NCBI RefSeq assembly: GCF_009739905.1
Contig: NZ_CP034279.1
Location: 1,736,001 to 1,800,000, forward strand
Direction: 5' to 3'
DNA: 64,000 bases
DNA from: Streptomyces ficellus
Lineage (GTDB): Bacteria > Actinomycetota > Actinomycetes > Streptomycetales > Streptomycetaceae
Shown piece after piece: positions 8,684-16,712 of this stretch (the stretch's first letter is position 1; each line of letters starts with the position of its first letter). The notes beneath the pieces were generated by a model that worked only from the letters and a program-made list of their open reading frames with translations, searched no databases and was not told where the DNA came from. The translations under genes and the position numbers were made by a program.

Positions 8684-9571
8684 TCAGACGAGCGTGGTGG
8701 CGAACCAGGCCGGGTCGACGTGGCCCTCGGCGACGATGACCGCGGGCCCGGTCATCTCGATCTCGCCGTCGGGGCGCTCGGTGATCACCAGCCTGCCGCC
8801 GAGGACGTCCACGGTGTACGTGACCGGGGTCCCCGTCTCGGCGGGGTCGGTGCCGTCCCGCCGGGCCGCCGCGACGGCCACCGCGCACGCGCCGGTGCCG
8901 CACGAGCGGGTCTCGGCGGCGCCGCGCTCGTGGACGCGCATGGCCAGGTGCCGGGGGCCTCGGTCGGCGGCGAACTCGATGTTGACCCCGTCCGGGTAGA
9001 CCGCGGCGGGGGTGTACGGCGGCTCGGCGTACAGGTCCCCGGCGTGGCCGAGGTCCTCGACGAAGGCCACCGCGTGCGGGTTGCCCATGTTCACGTTCCG
9101 CGCGGGCCAGCTGCGGGCGCCGACGGTGACGGTGACGCCGTCCTCGGGGAGCCGGGCGCGGCCCATGGACACGGTGACGTCGCCGTTCTTGGCGAGGTGG
9201 ACGCGCTTGACGCCGCCCCGGGTGGCGACGGCCAGGTCGCCGGCGGTGACGTGTCCGGCGTGCTGGAGGTACCGGGCGAAGACGCGGACCCCGTTGCCGC
9301 ACATCTCGGCGACCGAGCCGTCGGCGTTGCGGTAGTCCATGAACCACTCGGCGTCGTCGGCCATGTGCCGCGCCTCGGGGTGGGCGGCGGACCGGACCAC
9401 GTGCAGCACGCCGTCGCCGCCGATGCCGGCCCTGCGGTCGCACAGGCGGGCCACGACGGCGGCGGGCAGGCCGACGGCGTTCTCCGGGTCGGGCACGATC
9501 ACGAAGTCGTTCTCGGTGCCGTGCCCCTTGAGGAAGGCGATGGGCGCGCTGTTCCTGGATTCGGTGGTCAC
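8684..9571 (-). CDS. dapF: Diaminopimelate epimerase DapF
   Basis: 295 residues. It converts LL- to meso-diaminopimelate for lysine synthesis; most Streptomyces use LL-DAP in the cell wall, so the product feeds mainly lysine. Both catalytic cysteines are present: Cys91 in MCGNGVRVF and Cys224 in ETRSCGTGAC, the usual two-base racemase arrangement. The GTG start at 9571 gives the standard N-terminus with the FLKGHGTENDF motif; the upstream 18 codons look non-coding. It follows miaA and a small membrane protein on the same strand. Confidence 0.95.
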   Translation of the reverse strand: MTTESRNSAPIAFLKGHGTENDFVIVPDPENAVGLPAAVVARLCDRRAGIGGDGVLHVVRSAAHPEARHMADDAEWFMDYRNADGSVAEMCGNGVRVFARYLQHAGHVTAGDLAVATRGGVKRVHLAKNGDVTVSMGRARLPEDGVTVTVGARSWPARNVNMGNPHAVAFVEDLGHAGDLYAEPPYTPAAVYPDGVNIEFAADRGPRHLAMRVHERGAAETRSCGTGACAVAVAAARRDGTDPAETGTPVTYTVDVLGGRLVITERPDGEIEMTGPAVIVAEGHVDPAWFATTLV

Positions 9572-9631
9572 GCGGTCAATCGTACGGGCGGGCGGTGACA
9601 ACCGGCCGGTCGGTCCGGGCCGCACCGGGGT

Positions 9632-10099
9632 TCAGCGCAGGCGGGCGACGCGCCAGACGGCGAGGACGACCGGGACGGCGACGCCGACCACGTACAGGGC
9701 GATGACGCGCCAGTCGGGGCGCTCGCCGGAGCCGCGGGCGGGCAGACCGGGCCAGGTGTAGCCGACGCGGCGGGCGGCCATCATGCCCCAGCCGGCGGCG
9801 CAGCCGCAGAGCAGCAGGCCGAGCATCGCGAGGACCGCGCCGCCGTCGCCCGAGCCGAAGGCGAGCGGGAAGCCGAACATCAGTGAGCCGATCACGGCGA
9901 GGCCGACGATGGGGGCGAGCTGCCAGATGCGCAGCTTGCGCTGCGGGCGCAGCTCGACCTCGACCTCGTCGGGGGCGATCTCCGGGGTCCCGTCCTCGTT
10001 GAGGTCGGGACCGTCCGGGCTCAGGCCCGGTGCGTCACTGGCCACCTGCGTGTTGTCCGGTGCTTCCTGGTCTTCTCTGTCGCGAGGGCCGGCCTCCAT
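9632..10099 (-). CDS. Conserved small membrane protein between miaA and dapF
   Basis: 155 residues. An acidic N-terminus (EVEVELRPQRKLRIWQ) leads into three probable membrane segments: APIVGLAVIGSLMFGFPLAF, AVLAMLGLLLCGCAAGWGMM and VIALYVVGVAVPVVLAVW. No catalytic motif is recognised. A GTG at 10105, two codons upstream, is an equally plausible start because GGGAGGG lies 4 bases before it and 10 before the ATG. It ends 60 bases before dapF, so co-transcription is likely. A membrane protein at this place is usual in Streptomyces; its function is unknown to me. Confidence 0.75.
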   Translation of the reverse strand: MEAGPRDREDQEAPDNTQVASDAPGLSPDGPDLNEDGTPEIAPDEVEVELRPQRKLRIWQLAPIVGLAVIGSLMFGFPLAFGSGDGGAVLAMLGLLLCGCAAGWGMMAARRVGYTWPGLPARGSGERPDWRVIALYVVGVAVPVVLAVWRVARLR

Positions 10100-10206
10100 C
10101 GCCACGCGCCCTCCCCACTCGGATTCCACTGGTCGATCGATGCTCGATGATGGCACGCCCCCGACCGCCGCGATGACGGGCAGGGCGTCCCGATGCCATC
10201 ACGTGA

Positions 10207-11145
10207 TCAGGCTGTAACCGCTCGTTCGACCAACGTCAGCGCCAGATCGGGAAGTTCCGCGCGGTGGGCGGCGGCGCCGCTCAGCCAGTGGACGCGCGGG
10301 TCGCGGCGGAACCAGGAGTCCTGGCGGCGCGCGAAGCGCTTGGTGGCGCGCACGGTCTCGGCGCGCGCCTCCTCCTCGGTGCACTCCCCCGCGAGCGCGG
10401 CGAGCACCTGCTGGTAGCCCAGCGCGCGGGCGGCGGTACGGCCCTCGCGCAGCCCCCGGGACTCCAGGGACCGCACCTCGTCGACGAGCCCGGCCTCCCA
10501 CATCCGGTCCACGCGCGTGGTGATCCGTTCGTCGAGTTCGGGGCGTTCGACGTCGACGCCGATCTGGACGGTGTCGTACACCGAGTCGTGACCGGGGAGG
10601 TTGGCGGTGAAGGGCCTGCCGGTGATCTCGATGACCTCCAGGGCCCGGACGATCCGGCGGCCGTTGCTGGGCAGGATGGCGCGGGCGGCCTCGGGGTCGG
10701 CGGCGGCGAGCCGGGCGTGCAGGACGCCGGAGCCGCGCTCGTCGAGCTCGGCCTCCAGGCGGGCGCGGACGGCCGGGTCGGTACCGGGGAACTCCAGGGC
10801 GTCGATCGCGCCGCGTACGTACAGCCCGGAGCCGCCGACGAGGACGGGGGTGCGGCCGGCGGCGAGCAGCCGGTCGATCTCCGCGCGGGCCAGGCGCTGG
10901 TACTCGGCGACGCTGGCGGCCTCGGTGACGTCCCAGATGTCGAGGAGGTGGTGCGGGACTCCCCCGCGCTCCCCGGGCGTCAGTTTGGCGGTGCCGATGT
11001 CCATCCCCCGGTACAACTGCATGGAGTCGGCGTTGACGACCTCGCCGCCCAGCTGCTGGGCGAGGTGGACGCCCAGATCGGACTTTCCGGCCGCCGTGGG
11101 GCCGACGACGGCGATGACCCGCGGGGCGGGAGTTGCGCTTCTCAC
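10207..11145 (-). CDS. miaA: tRNA dimethylallyltransferase MiaA
   Basis: 312 residues. It adds the dimethylallyl group to N6 of A37 in tRNAs reading U-starting codons. It has the P-loop GPTAAGKS, then VNADSMQLYRGMDIGTAK with the catalytic Asp, PHHLLDIWDV, and the RALGYQQVL and TKRFARRQDSWFRRD motifs near the C-terminus. MiaB, which thiomethylates the same base, lies 1.7 kb upstream on the same strand, so successive steps are encoded close together. The GTG at 11145 gives the normal length; a longer in-frame N-terminus of 66 residues lacks family features. Confidence 0.95.
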   Translation of the reverse strand: MRSATPAPRVIAVVGPTAAGKSDLGVHLAQQLGGEVVNADSMQLYRGMDIGTAKLTPGERGGVPHHLLDIWDVTEAASVAEYQRLARAEIDRLLAAGRTPVLVGGSGLYVRGAIDALEFPGTDPAVRARLEAELDERGSGVLHARLAAADPEAARAILPSNGRRIVRALEVIEITGRPFTANLPGHDSVYDTVQIGVDVERPELDERITTRVDRMWEAGLVDEVRSLESRGLREGRTAARALGYQQVLAALAGECTEEEARAETVRATKRFARRQDSWFRRDPRVHWLSGAAAHRAELPDLALTLVERAVTA

Positions 11146-11327
11146 CGTCCCAGTCTCGCAAACCTGAGCACCCGCCCCCGAACGAGTGACGTGACGGCAC
11201 GACATCGGGGTCGTTGCCTGTTGCGAGGTTCCGACCGCCGGTTTACGGACCGGCTCCACCGGGCGACGCAATGGGACGCTCCGGACGGCGCGGAATTTCG
11301 CCCACACGAGGACGCTTTGGAGTAGAT

Positions 11328-11585
11328 ATGGGCGTGTTTTCACGGTTTCGCAGGAAGAAGTCCGAGGCCCCGGTAGAGGAGCCGGCTGCGGCCGCCACTC
11401 TGGCGGAGGAGCCCCAGGACGCGGAGCCGGAGGCGTCGGAGCCGGAAGCGGTGACGCCGTCGGAGTCGGCCGAGACTACGGGACGACCGGAGGAGGCGGC
11501 GGCCGCCGAGGCCGTGGACATTCCGAAGCAGCAGTCGGCCGAGGAGGCGGCGGACAACGAGGCCGGCGAGAGCGCCCGTAGTTGA
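11328..11585 (+). CDS. Small, very acidic protein with a basic N-terminus
   Basis: 85 residues. The first 11 (MGVFSRFRRKK) are basic and amphipathic; the rest is almost only Glu, Ala, Pro, Ser and Asp with no predicted fold. TTGGAG 5 bases before the ATG supports expression. It is divergent from miaA and convergent with the LigB-fold gene. The charge asymmetry suggests a membrane- or nucleic-acid-docking head with a disordered tail. I recognise no family, but a short acidic gene at this place is seen in other Streptomyces. Confidence 0.65.
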   Translation: MGVFSRFRRKKSEAPVEEPAAAATLAEEPQDAEPEASEPEAVTPSESAETTGRPEEAAAAEAVDIPKQQSAEEAADNEAGESARS

Positions 11586-11746
11586 GGTCCCGTACGACGG
11601 CTGTTCCGGGGGAAGGTGCCCCATGGGCGGGCCAGGCGAGACTTTACGGACACGACCTGGGCCGGATCGCCCACAAGGACGACGGCGGTACGCCGCCGCC
11701 ACCGGCCCCGCCGGCCTCCTGACCTCGTTCCAGCCGGCCACGGCAC

Positions 11747-11793
11747 GACGGACGGCCGCGAAGCACGATGCCCGTGCTTCGCGGCCGTCCGTC
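11747..11793. terminator. Bidirectional terminator
   Basis: A perfect 21-base stem (11747-11767 with 11773-11793) and loop ATGCC sit between the convergent acidic-protein and LigB-fold genes. Confidence 0.85.
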
Positions 11794-11838
11794 TTGCGTC
11801 GGGGTCCCGCATCAGGGGTCGGTCCGGCCGGCCACCCG

Positions 11839-12555
11839 CTACGACCAGACGGCGACGAAGTAGCCGACGCCGTAGGGGACGCCCTCGTACAGCAGACGCC
11901 CCTCCAGGCCCGCGCGGCCCGCGTCCCCGGCCGCGCCCGCGAGGACCTGCCAGGGCGCCCGCCCGGCCGCCTTCAGCTCGTGCGCGAGATGCTCGTCCAG
12001 CGCCGCCAGGGCGTCCGTGTCGGCCGCGCCCAGGGCCCGGGCGGCCCCCTCGTCGAAGGCGGCGGCGCGGTCGTCGAGGTAGCCCGGCGCCTTGAGGGTG
12101 CGGCAGGCGCTGCCGTCGCCCAGCACGAGGAGGGCGAGCCGGTCGCCCTCGGCCGCCAGCTCGCGGCCCGCACCGGCGCAGCGCCCGGCCGGGAGCCGCT
12201 CGCCCACCGCGAGGCCCTCGACCGGGGCGTCCGCCCATCCGGCACGCCCCAGGAGCCAGGCGCCCACGGCGAGCGACGCGGGCAGCGGCCGGCCGCCGCC
12301 GGGCCCCTCGCCCAGCCGCACGTCCAGGTCCACGCCGAAGCCCCGGAAGTCCCCCGCGCTCCCCGCCGGGTACCGTTCCGGCTCCTCCCCCGCGCCGGGG
12401 CCGATCACGACCAGTCGGTCGGGCCGGGAGGCGGCGAGCACCGCGAGCGCGTCGGAGCACGCCGTGCGCGCCCCGTCCAGCTCGGGCGCGGCCCCGGCGG
12501 CGACGTCGGGGACGAGGAGCGGCGGACAGGGGCAGACGGCGGCGGCGACAAGCAT
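11839..12555 (-). CDS. LigB/class III extradiol dioxygenase-fold protein lacking visible metal ligands
   Basis: 238 residues. The N-terminus MLVAAAVCPCPPLLVPDVAA matches the first strand and loop of the LigB/MEMO fold, where related enzymes usually read CPHPP with the His binding iron. Here that position is Cys, and the next usual ligand after VVIGP is Gly. I therefore infer a non-oxygenase role, although the fold looks complete through the C-terminal YGVGYFVAVW. No ribosome site precedes the ATG. A TACGCT -10 element ends 7 bases before it, so a leaderless message is likely. It is downstream of miaB on the same strand. Confidence 0.75.
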   Translation of the reverse strand: MLVAAAVCPCPPLLVPDVAAGAAPELDGARTACSDALAVLAASRPDRLVVIGPGAGEEPERYPAGSAGDFRGFGVDLDVRLGEGPGGGRPLPASLAVGAWLLGRAGWADAPVEGLAVGERLPAGRCAGAGRELAAEGDRLALLVLGDGSACRTLKAPGYLDDRAAAFDEGAARALGAADTDALAALDEHLAHELKAAGRAPWQVLAGAAGDAGRAGLEGRLLYEGVPYGVGYFVAVWS

Positions 12556-12562
12556 GATCCGC

Positions 12563-12568
12563 AGCGTA
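12563..12568 (-). promoter_or_regulatory. Candidate -10 of a leaderless promoter
   Basis: TACGCT (TANNNT type) ends 7 bases before the ATG at 12555, placing the transcription start at or next to the start codon. The -35 region is poor. Confidence 0.4.
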
Positions 12569-12614
12569 TCCGGTGGGACGAGCGGCAAGGCCCAGCGCCC
12601 GCAGACCGCTCGCA

Positions 12615-12634
12615 TGCGGTGCGGTGCGGTGCGG
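12615..12634 (+). repeat. Pentanucleotide microsatellite (TGCGG)x4
   Basis: Four perfect TGCGG units lie in the 256-base gap between miaB and the LigB-fold gene. The rest of the gap shows no gene. Confidence 0.8.
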
Positions 12635-12811
12635 GGGTCGGCGGGAGGCGCCGCCCCCGGAGCGGGGCCGGCCGCCGGGCAAGGCCGACCCCCGTACGGA
12701 CGCACGACGGCAGGGGGTGCAGGCGTCCGGGCGCAGCGTCCGCAGAAAGGCCACCCCCGCGACAGCTGTCCGGGCCGGCCCCGTACCGCGGCCGGAGCAC
12801 CGCCCGCCGGG

Positions 12812-14332
12812 TCAGCCGACCGTGCAGCCGCCCGTGACCGGGGGGAGGGGGGCCGGGGCGCCGATCTGGGGCAGGCCGAGCATGACGCCGGCGGGCTTGG
12901 CCGCCTGCGCGGCGTTGCGCTTCTCCCAGGCGTCGCCCGCGCGGGTGCGGCGTACCGCGGCCGTCGGGCCCTCGGCGAGGAGGTGGTGCGGGGCCGCGTA
13001 GGTGATCTCGACGGTCACCACGTCGCCGGGGCGCACCTCCTGCTCCGGCTTGGTGAAGTGGACCAGGCGGTTGTCGGGGGCGCGGCCGGAGAGGCGGTGG
13101 GTGGCGCCGTCCTTGCGGCCCTCGCCCTCCGCGACCATGACGTCGAGGGTGCGGCCGACCTGCTTCTTGTTCTCCTCCCAGGAGATCTCCTCCTGGAGGG
13201 CGACCAGGCGCATGTAGCGGTCCTGGACGACCTCCTTGGGGATCTGCCCGTCCATGGTCGCCGCGGGCGTGCCGGGCCGCTTGGAGTACTGGAAGGTGAA
13301 GGCCTGCGCGAAGCGCGCCTCGCGCACCACGTGCATGGTCTGCTCGAAGTCCTCCTCCGTCTCACCGGGGAAGCCCACGATGATGTCGGTGGAGATGGCG
13401 GCGTGCGGGATGGCGTCGCGGACCTTGCCGATGATGCCGAGGAAGCGGTCCTGGCGGTAGGAGCGGCGCATCGCCTTCAGGACGGTGTCCGAGCCGGACT
13501 GGAGCGGCATGTGGAGCTGCGGCATCACGTTGGGCGTCTCGGCCATCGCGGCGATGACGTCGTCCGTGAAGTCGCGCGGGTGGGGGGAGGTGAAGCGGAC
13601 GCGCTCCAGGCCCTCGATCTTCCCGCAGGCGCGCAGCAGCTTGCTGAAGGCCTCGCGGTCGCCGATGTCGGAGCCGTAGGCGTTGACGTTCTGGCCGAGG
13701 AGGGTGATCTCGGAGACGCCCTCGGCGACCAGGGCCTCGATCTCGGCGAGGATGTCGCCGGGGCGGCGGTCCTTCTCCTTGCCGCGCAGCGCCGGGACGA
13801 TGCAGAAGGTGCAGGTGTTGTTGCAGCCGACGGAGATCGAGACCCAGGCGGCGTAGGCGGACTCGCGCCGGGTCGGCAGCGTGGAGGGGAAGGCCTCCAG
13901 CGACTCGGCGATCTCGACCTGCGCCTCTTCCTGGACGCGGGCGCGCTCCAGGAGCACCGGCAGCTTGCCGATGTTGTGCGTACCGAAGACGACGTCGACC
14001 CACGGCGCCTTCGTGACGATGGTGTCGCGGTCCTTCTGGGCCAGGCAGCCGCCCACGGCGATCTGCATGCCGGGGCGCTTGGTCTTCATGGGGGCGAGGC
14101 GGCCGAGGTTGCCGTACAGCTTGTTGTCGGCGTTCTCGCGGACCGCGCAGGTGTTGAAGACCACGACGTCGGCGTCGCCGTCGGCGCCCTCGGGGGCGCG
14201 GACGTATCCGGCGTCCTCCAGTAGGCCGGACAGGCGCTCGGAGTCGTGAACGTTCATCTGGCACCCGTAGGTGCGTACCTCGTACGTCTTCAAACCGTCC
14301 ACTACTCCGCCAGCCACGTCGTTACCGCTCAC
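12812..14332 (-). CDS. miaB: tRNA-2-methylthio-N6-dimethylallyladenosine synthase MiaB
   Basis: 506 residues. It is a radical SAM methylthiotransferase that adds the 2-methylthio group to A37 after MiaA. The N-terminal UPF0004 domain holds three cluster cysteines ([24 protein letters not shown]). The radical SAM domain has the CxxxCxxC motif in [14 protein letters not shown]-terminal TRAM domain ([15 protein letters not shown]...) completes the family layout. The GTG at 14332 is used; an ATG is not available nearby. It starts 17 bases after the TetR stop on the same strand, close enough for co-transcription. Confidence 0.95.
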   Translation of the reverse strand: MSGNDVAGGVVDGLKTYEVRTYGCQMNVHDSERLSGLLEDAGYVRAPEGADGDADVVVFNTCAVRENADNKLYGNLGRLAPMKTKRPGMQIAVGGCLAQKDRDTIVTKAPWVDVVFGTHNIGKLPVLLERARVQEEAQVEIAESLEAFPSTLPTRRESAYAAWVSISVGCNNTCTFCIVPALRGKEKDRRPGDILAEIEALVAEGVSEITLLGQNVNAYGSDIGDREAFSKLLRACGKIEGLERVRFTSPHPRDFTDDVIAAMAETPNVMPQLHMPLQSGSDTVLKAMRRSYRQDRFLGIIGKVRDAIPHAAISTDIIVGFPGETEEDFEQTMHVVREARFAQAFTFQYSKRPGTPAATMDGQIPKEVVQDRYMRLVALQEEISWEENKKQVGRTLDVMVAEGEGRKDGATHRLSGRAPDNRLVHFTKPEQEVRPGDVVTVEITYAAPHHLLAEGPTAAVRRTRAGDAWEKRNAAQAAKPAGVMLGLPQIGAPAPLPPVTGGCTVG

Positions 14333-14349
14333 CCGTCAAGGGTAAGGGG

Positions 14350-14994
14350 TCAGGCCGGCCCGCCCTGCTGGATACGGGCGGCGAGGCCGTCGAGGAGGAG
14401 GGCGAGGCCCGTCTCGAAGCCGCGGTCGTCGAGGCCCGGCAGGCCGGACGGTTCGGCGGCGGCCTCCTCCAGGGCGGCGGCGAGGGAGGGGTGGGCGGGG
14501 CGGTAGCCGTCCGGGGTCCGCGTGAAACCGGCGGTGAAGGTCTCCAGGGCCGAGCCGAGGACCAGGTAGTCGAGGGCGGCGGCGACCTCGGCCGCCCCGG
14601 CGGGGGTGCAGCCGGCCCGGACGAGGGCGGCGATGAGCGCGTCGTAGCCGCGCAGGGCCTTGTCGGCCTCGACGCGGCGCCGGGCCACCAGGGCGATCAT
14701 GTGCGGGTGGCGCAGGTAGACGCGCCGGTAGCCGCGGGCGTACGTGGCGATGCCCTCGCGCCACCGCGGGTCGTCGAGCGGGCCGAGGTCGATGTCCTCG
14801 TTGATGCGCTCCAGCGCCGCGTCCAGCAGGTCGTCCTTGGACGCCACGTGGTGGTAGAGCGACGCGCCGCGCACGCCCAGGCGCTGGGCGAGCGCCCGCA
14901 TGGTCAGGGCCTGAGGGCCCAGCTCCTCAAGGAGTTCCAGGGCGGTGCGCGCGATGCTCTCGCGGCTCAGCAGTGGCTGGCTCGGTCGGCCCAT
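14350..14994 (-). CDS. TetR-family transcriptional regulator
   Basis: 214 residues. The N-terminal helix-turn-helix is clear: ARTALELLEELGPQALTMRA followed by ALAQRLGVRGASLYHHVASK. The C-terminal two thirds resemble the tetracycline-repressor-type ligand domain. It is divergent from the APC permease, with a CTAAC-N3-GTTAG operator candidate between them, so autorepression and control of the permease are likely. Its end is 17 bases from miaB, so read-through could link it to tRNA modification. The ligand is unknown. Confidence 0.88.
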   Translation of the reverse strand: MGRPSQPLLSRESIARTALELLEELGPQALTMRALAQRLGVRGASLYHHVASKDDLLDAALERINEDIDLGPLDDPRWREGIATYARGYRRVYLRHPHMIALVARRRVEADKALRGYDALIAALVRAGCTPAGAAEVAAALDYLVLGSALETFTAGFTRTPDGYRPAHPSLAAALEEAAAEPSGLPGLDDRGFETGLALLLDGLAARIQQGGPA

Positions 14995-15083
14995 CGCGGT
15001 GCTCCCCCTCGTTCCGGCGCCAGGTTACCGGGCGGGAGGGGTTCCCATTCGGCCAGTGGCGCGTTACGTTCCCCGCACCCGAT

Positions 15084-15100
15084 ACCTAACAACGTTAGAT
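15084..15100. promoter_or_regulatory. Candidate TetR operator
   Basis: The sequence CTAAC-AAC-GTTAG (15086-15098) is a perfect inverted repeat, the only one of this quality in the 125-base divergent gap between the TetR gene and the permease. It lies 20 bases before the permease start, where binding would block transcription. Confidence 0.6.
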
Positions 15101-15119
15101 TTAGCGCCACGAGGTGACC

Positions 15120-16661
15120 ATGACCCAGCCGTACGACAGCGACGCCGACGCCGCCCGCCTGGGCGAGCTCGGCTACCGGCAGGAGCTGCGCCGCAGCCTC
15201 GGCGTTCTGGGGAACGTCTCCATGGGCTTCGCCGTGGTCTCGCCGGTGGTGGCCCTCTACGCGGTGGCCATGGTCGGCACGACGGTCGCGGGACCCGCCT
15301 GGATCTGGGCGCTGCCGGTGGTGCTGGCCGGCCAGTGCCTGGTCGTGAACGTGTACGCCGAGCTGGCGTCCCAGTGGCCGCTGGCGGGCGGCCCGTACCA
15401 GTGGGGCCGCCGTCTGCTGGGGCCGGCCTTCGGCTGGATGGGCGGCTGGGTGTGGCAGTTCGCCGTGATGTTCGGCAACACGACCGTCGCCTACCTGGCC
15501 TCCCCCTGGGTCTTCGCGCTCTTCGGGATCACGCCCTCGCCCGGCGCCATGGTGGCGGTCGCCGTCGGCATCCTGCTGAGCTGCATGCTGGTCAACGCGT
15601 ACGGCATCCGTGTCCTGAGCCTGATCGTGTCCCTGGGCATCGGCGCCGAGGCCGTCGCCTCCGTCCTGGTCGGCTTCTCCCTGCTGCTCTTCTTCCGCGA
15701 CCACGACTTCGTCCTGTTCACGGACACCATGGGCGCCGAAGCCCTGTCGGGCGGGTCGACCGCACTGGCCTTCCTCGCCGCCGTGGCCGTCGCCGGGTGG
15801 GCGTTCATCGGGTTCGACGCCTGCGTCTCGACGGCCGAGGAGACCAGGGACGCGGGGCGGCAGGTGCCGCGCGCCATGTGGTGGGCGCTGCTGAGCGTCG
15901 GTGTCGTCGTGATCCTGAACGCGATGGCGGTCGCCCTCGCGCACCCCGCCCCCGAGCGGGTCGTCCTGGGCGAGGACGCCGACCCGGTGACGACCGCCGT
16001 GGTGCACTCCTTCGGCTCGTGGTCGGACAAGCCCTTCGTGGCGGTCGTCCTCGTCGGGTTCCTGGCCTGCGCCATGGCGTCCCAGGGCGGCGCGGCGCGC
16101 GGGCTGTACTCGCTCGCCCGGGACGGCGTCTTCCCCTTCTCACGTCACGTCCGCAAGGTGAACGGGCGCCGGGCGCCGATCGGGGGCCTGGTCGCCTCCA
16201 CGCTGGTCAGCGGGACGGCCCTGCTGCTCGGCCTGGACGCCACCGCGATAGGCAGCCTGATCGCCTTCGGTACGGCGGCGACCTTCCTGCCGTTCTTCCT
16301 GACCGCGCTGGCCGCCCTGGTCGCCCGCCTGCGCGGCACCTGGGTCCCGTCCGGCCACGTCCGGCAGGGGCGCAAGGGTACGTTCCTCAACGCGCTGGCC
16401 GTGCTGTGGACCGGCTTCGAGGTCGTCAACGTCTGCTGGCCACGGGCCATCCTCGCCCCGCCGAGCGCGCCCTGGTACCAGGTGTGGGCCGGGCTCATCG
16501 GCACCGCCGTGATCGTCCTGGCCGGGCTGGCCTACCTGGTGGTCCGGCGCCCGCAGGACAGGATCGGCGCCCATGGAGGCGACCTCCACGCCCACGGGAC
16601 CGAGGAGGGCCGTCCCGCCGTCACGGCCGCCGGCCCGGCCGCCGGGGCCGACGCGCCCTGA
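15120..16661 (+). CDS. APC-superfamily amino acid permease
   Basis: 513 residues with about 12 hydrophobic segments. The first segment carries the APC-type NVSMGFAVVSPVVALYAVAM glycine-rich region, followed by ASQWPLAGGPYQWGRRLLGP, which resembles the consensus loop of GABA and choline permeases. The mid-region FIGFDACVSTAEETRDAGRQ is also typical. It probably imports an amino acid or amine by proton symport. The ATG at 15120 with GAGGTG upstream is preferred to a GTG two codons earlier that has no room for a ribosome site. Control by the divergent TetR protein is likely. It converges with the P450 gene. Confidence 0.88.
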   Translation: MTQPYDSDADAARLGELGYRQELRRSLGVLGNVSMGFAVVSPVVALYAVAMVGTTVAGPAWIWALPVVLAGQCLVVNVYAELASQWPLAGGPYQWGRRLLGPAFGWMGGWVWQFAVMFGNTTVAYLASPWVFALFGITPSPGAMVAVAVGILLSCMLVNAYGIRVLSLIVSLGIGAEAVASVLVGFSLLLFFRDHDFVLFTDTMGAEALSGGSTALAFLAAVAVAGWAFIGFDACVSTAEETRDAGRQVPRAMWWALLSVGVVVILNAMAVALAHPAPERVVLGEDADPVTTAVVHSFGSWSDKPFVAVVLVGFLACAMASQGGAARGLYSLARDGVFPFSRHVRKVNGRRAPIGGLVASTLVSGTALLLGLDATAIGSLIAFGTAATFLPFFLTALAALVARLRGTWVPSGHVRQGRKGTFLNALAVLWTGFEVVNVCWPRAILAPPSAPWYQVWAGLIGTAVIVLAGLAYLVVRRPQDRIGAHGGDLHAHGTEEGRPAVTAAGPAAGADAP

Positions 16662-16704
16662 CGCCGTACGACGCGGGTGGCCACGCCGTACGACGCGGGT
16701 GGCC
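16661..16704 (+). repeat. Exact 22-bp tandem duplication
   Basis: Two identical 22-base units (16661-16682, 16683-16704; each begins ACGCCGTACGACGCGGG) fill the gap between the convergent permease and P450 genes. No clean terminator hairpin is seen here. Confidence 0.8.
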
Positions 16705-16712
16705 GCCTCCGG

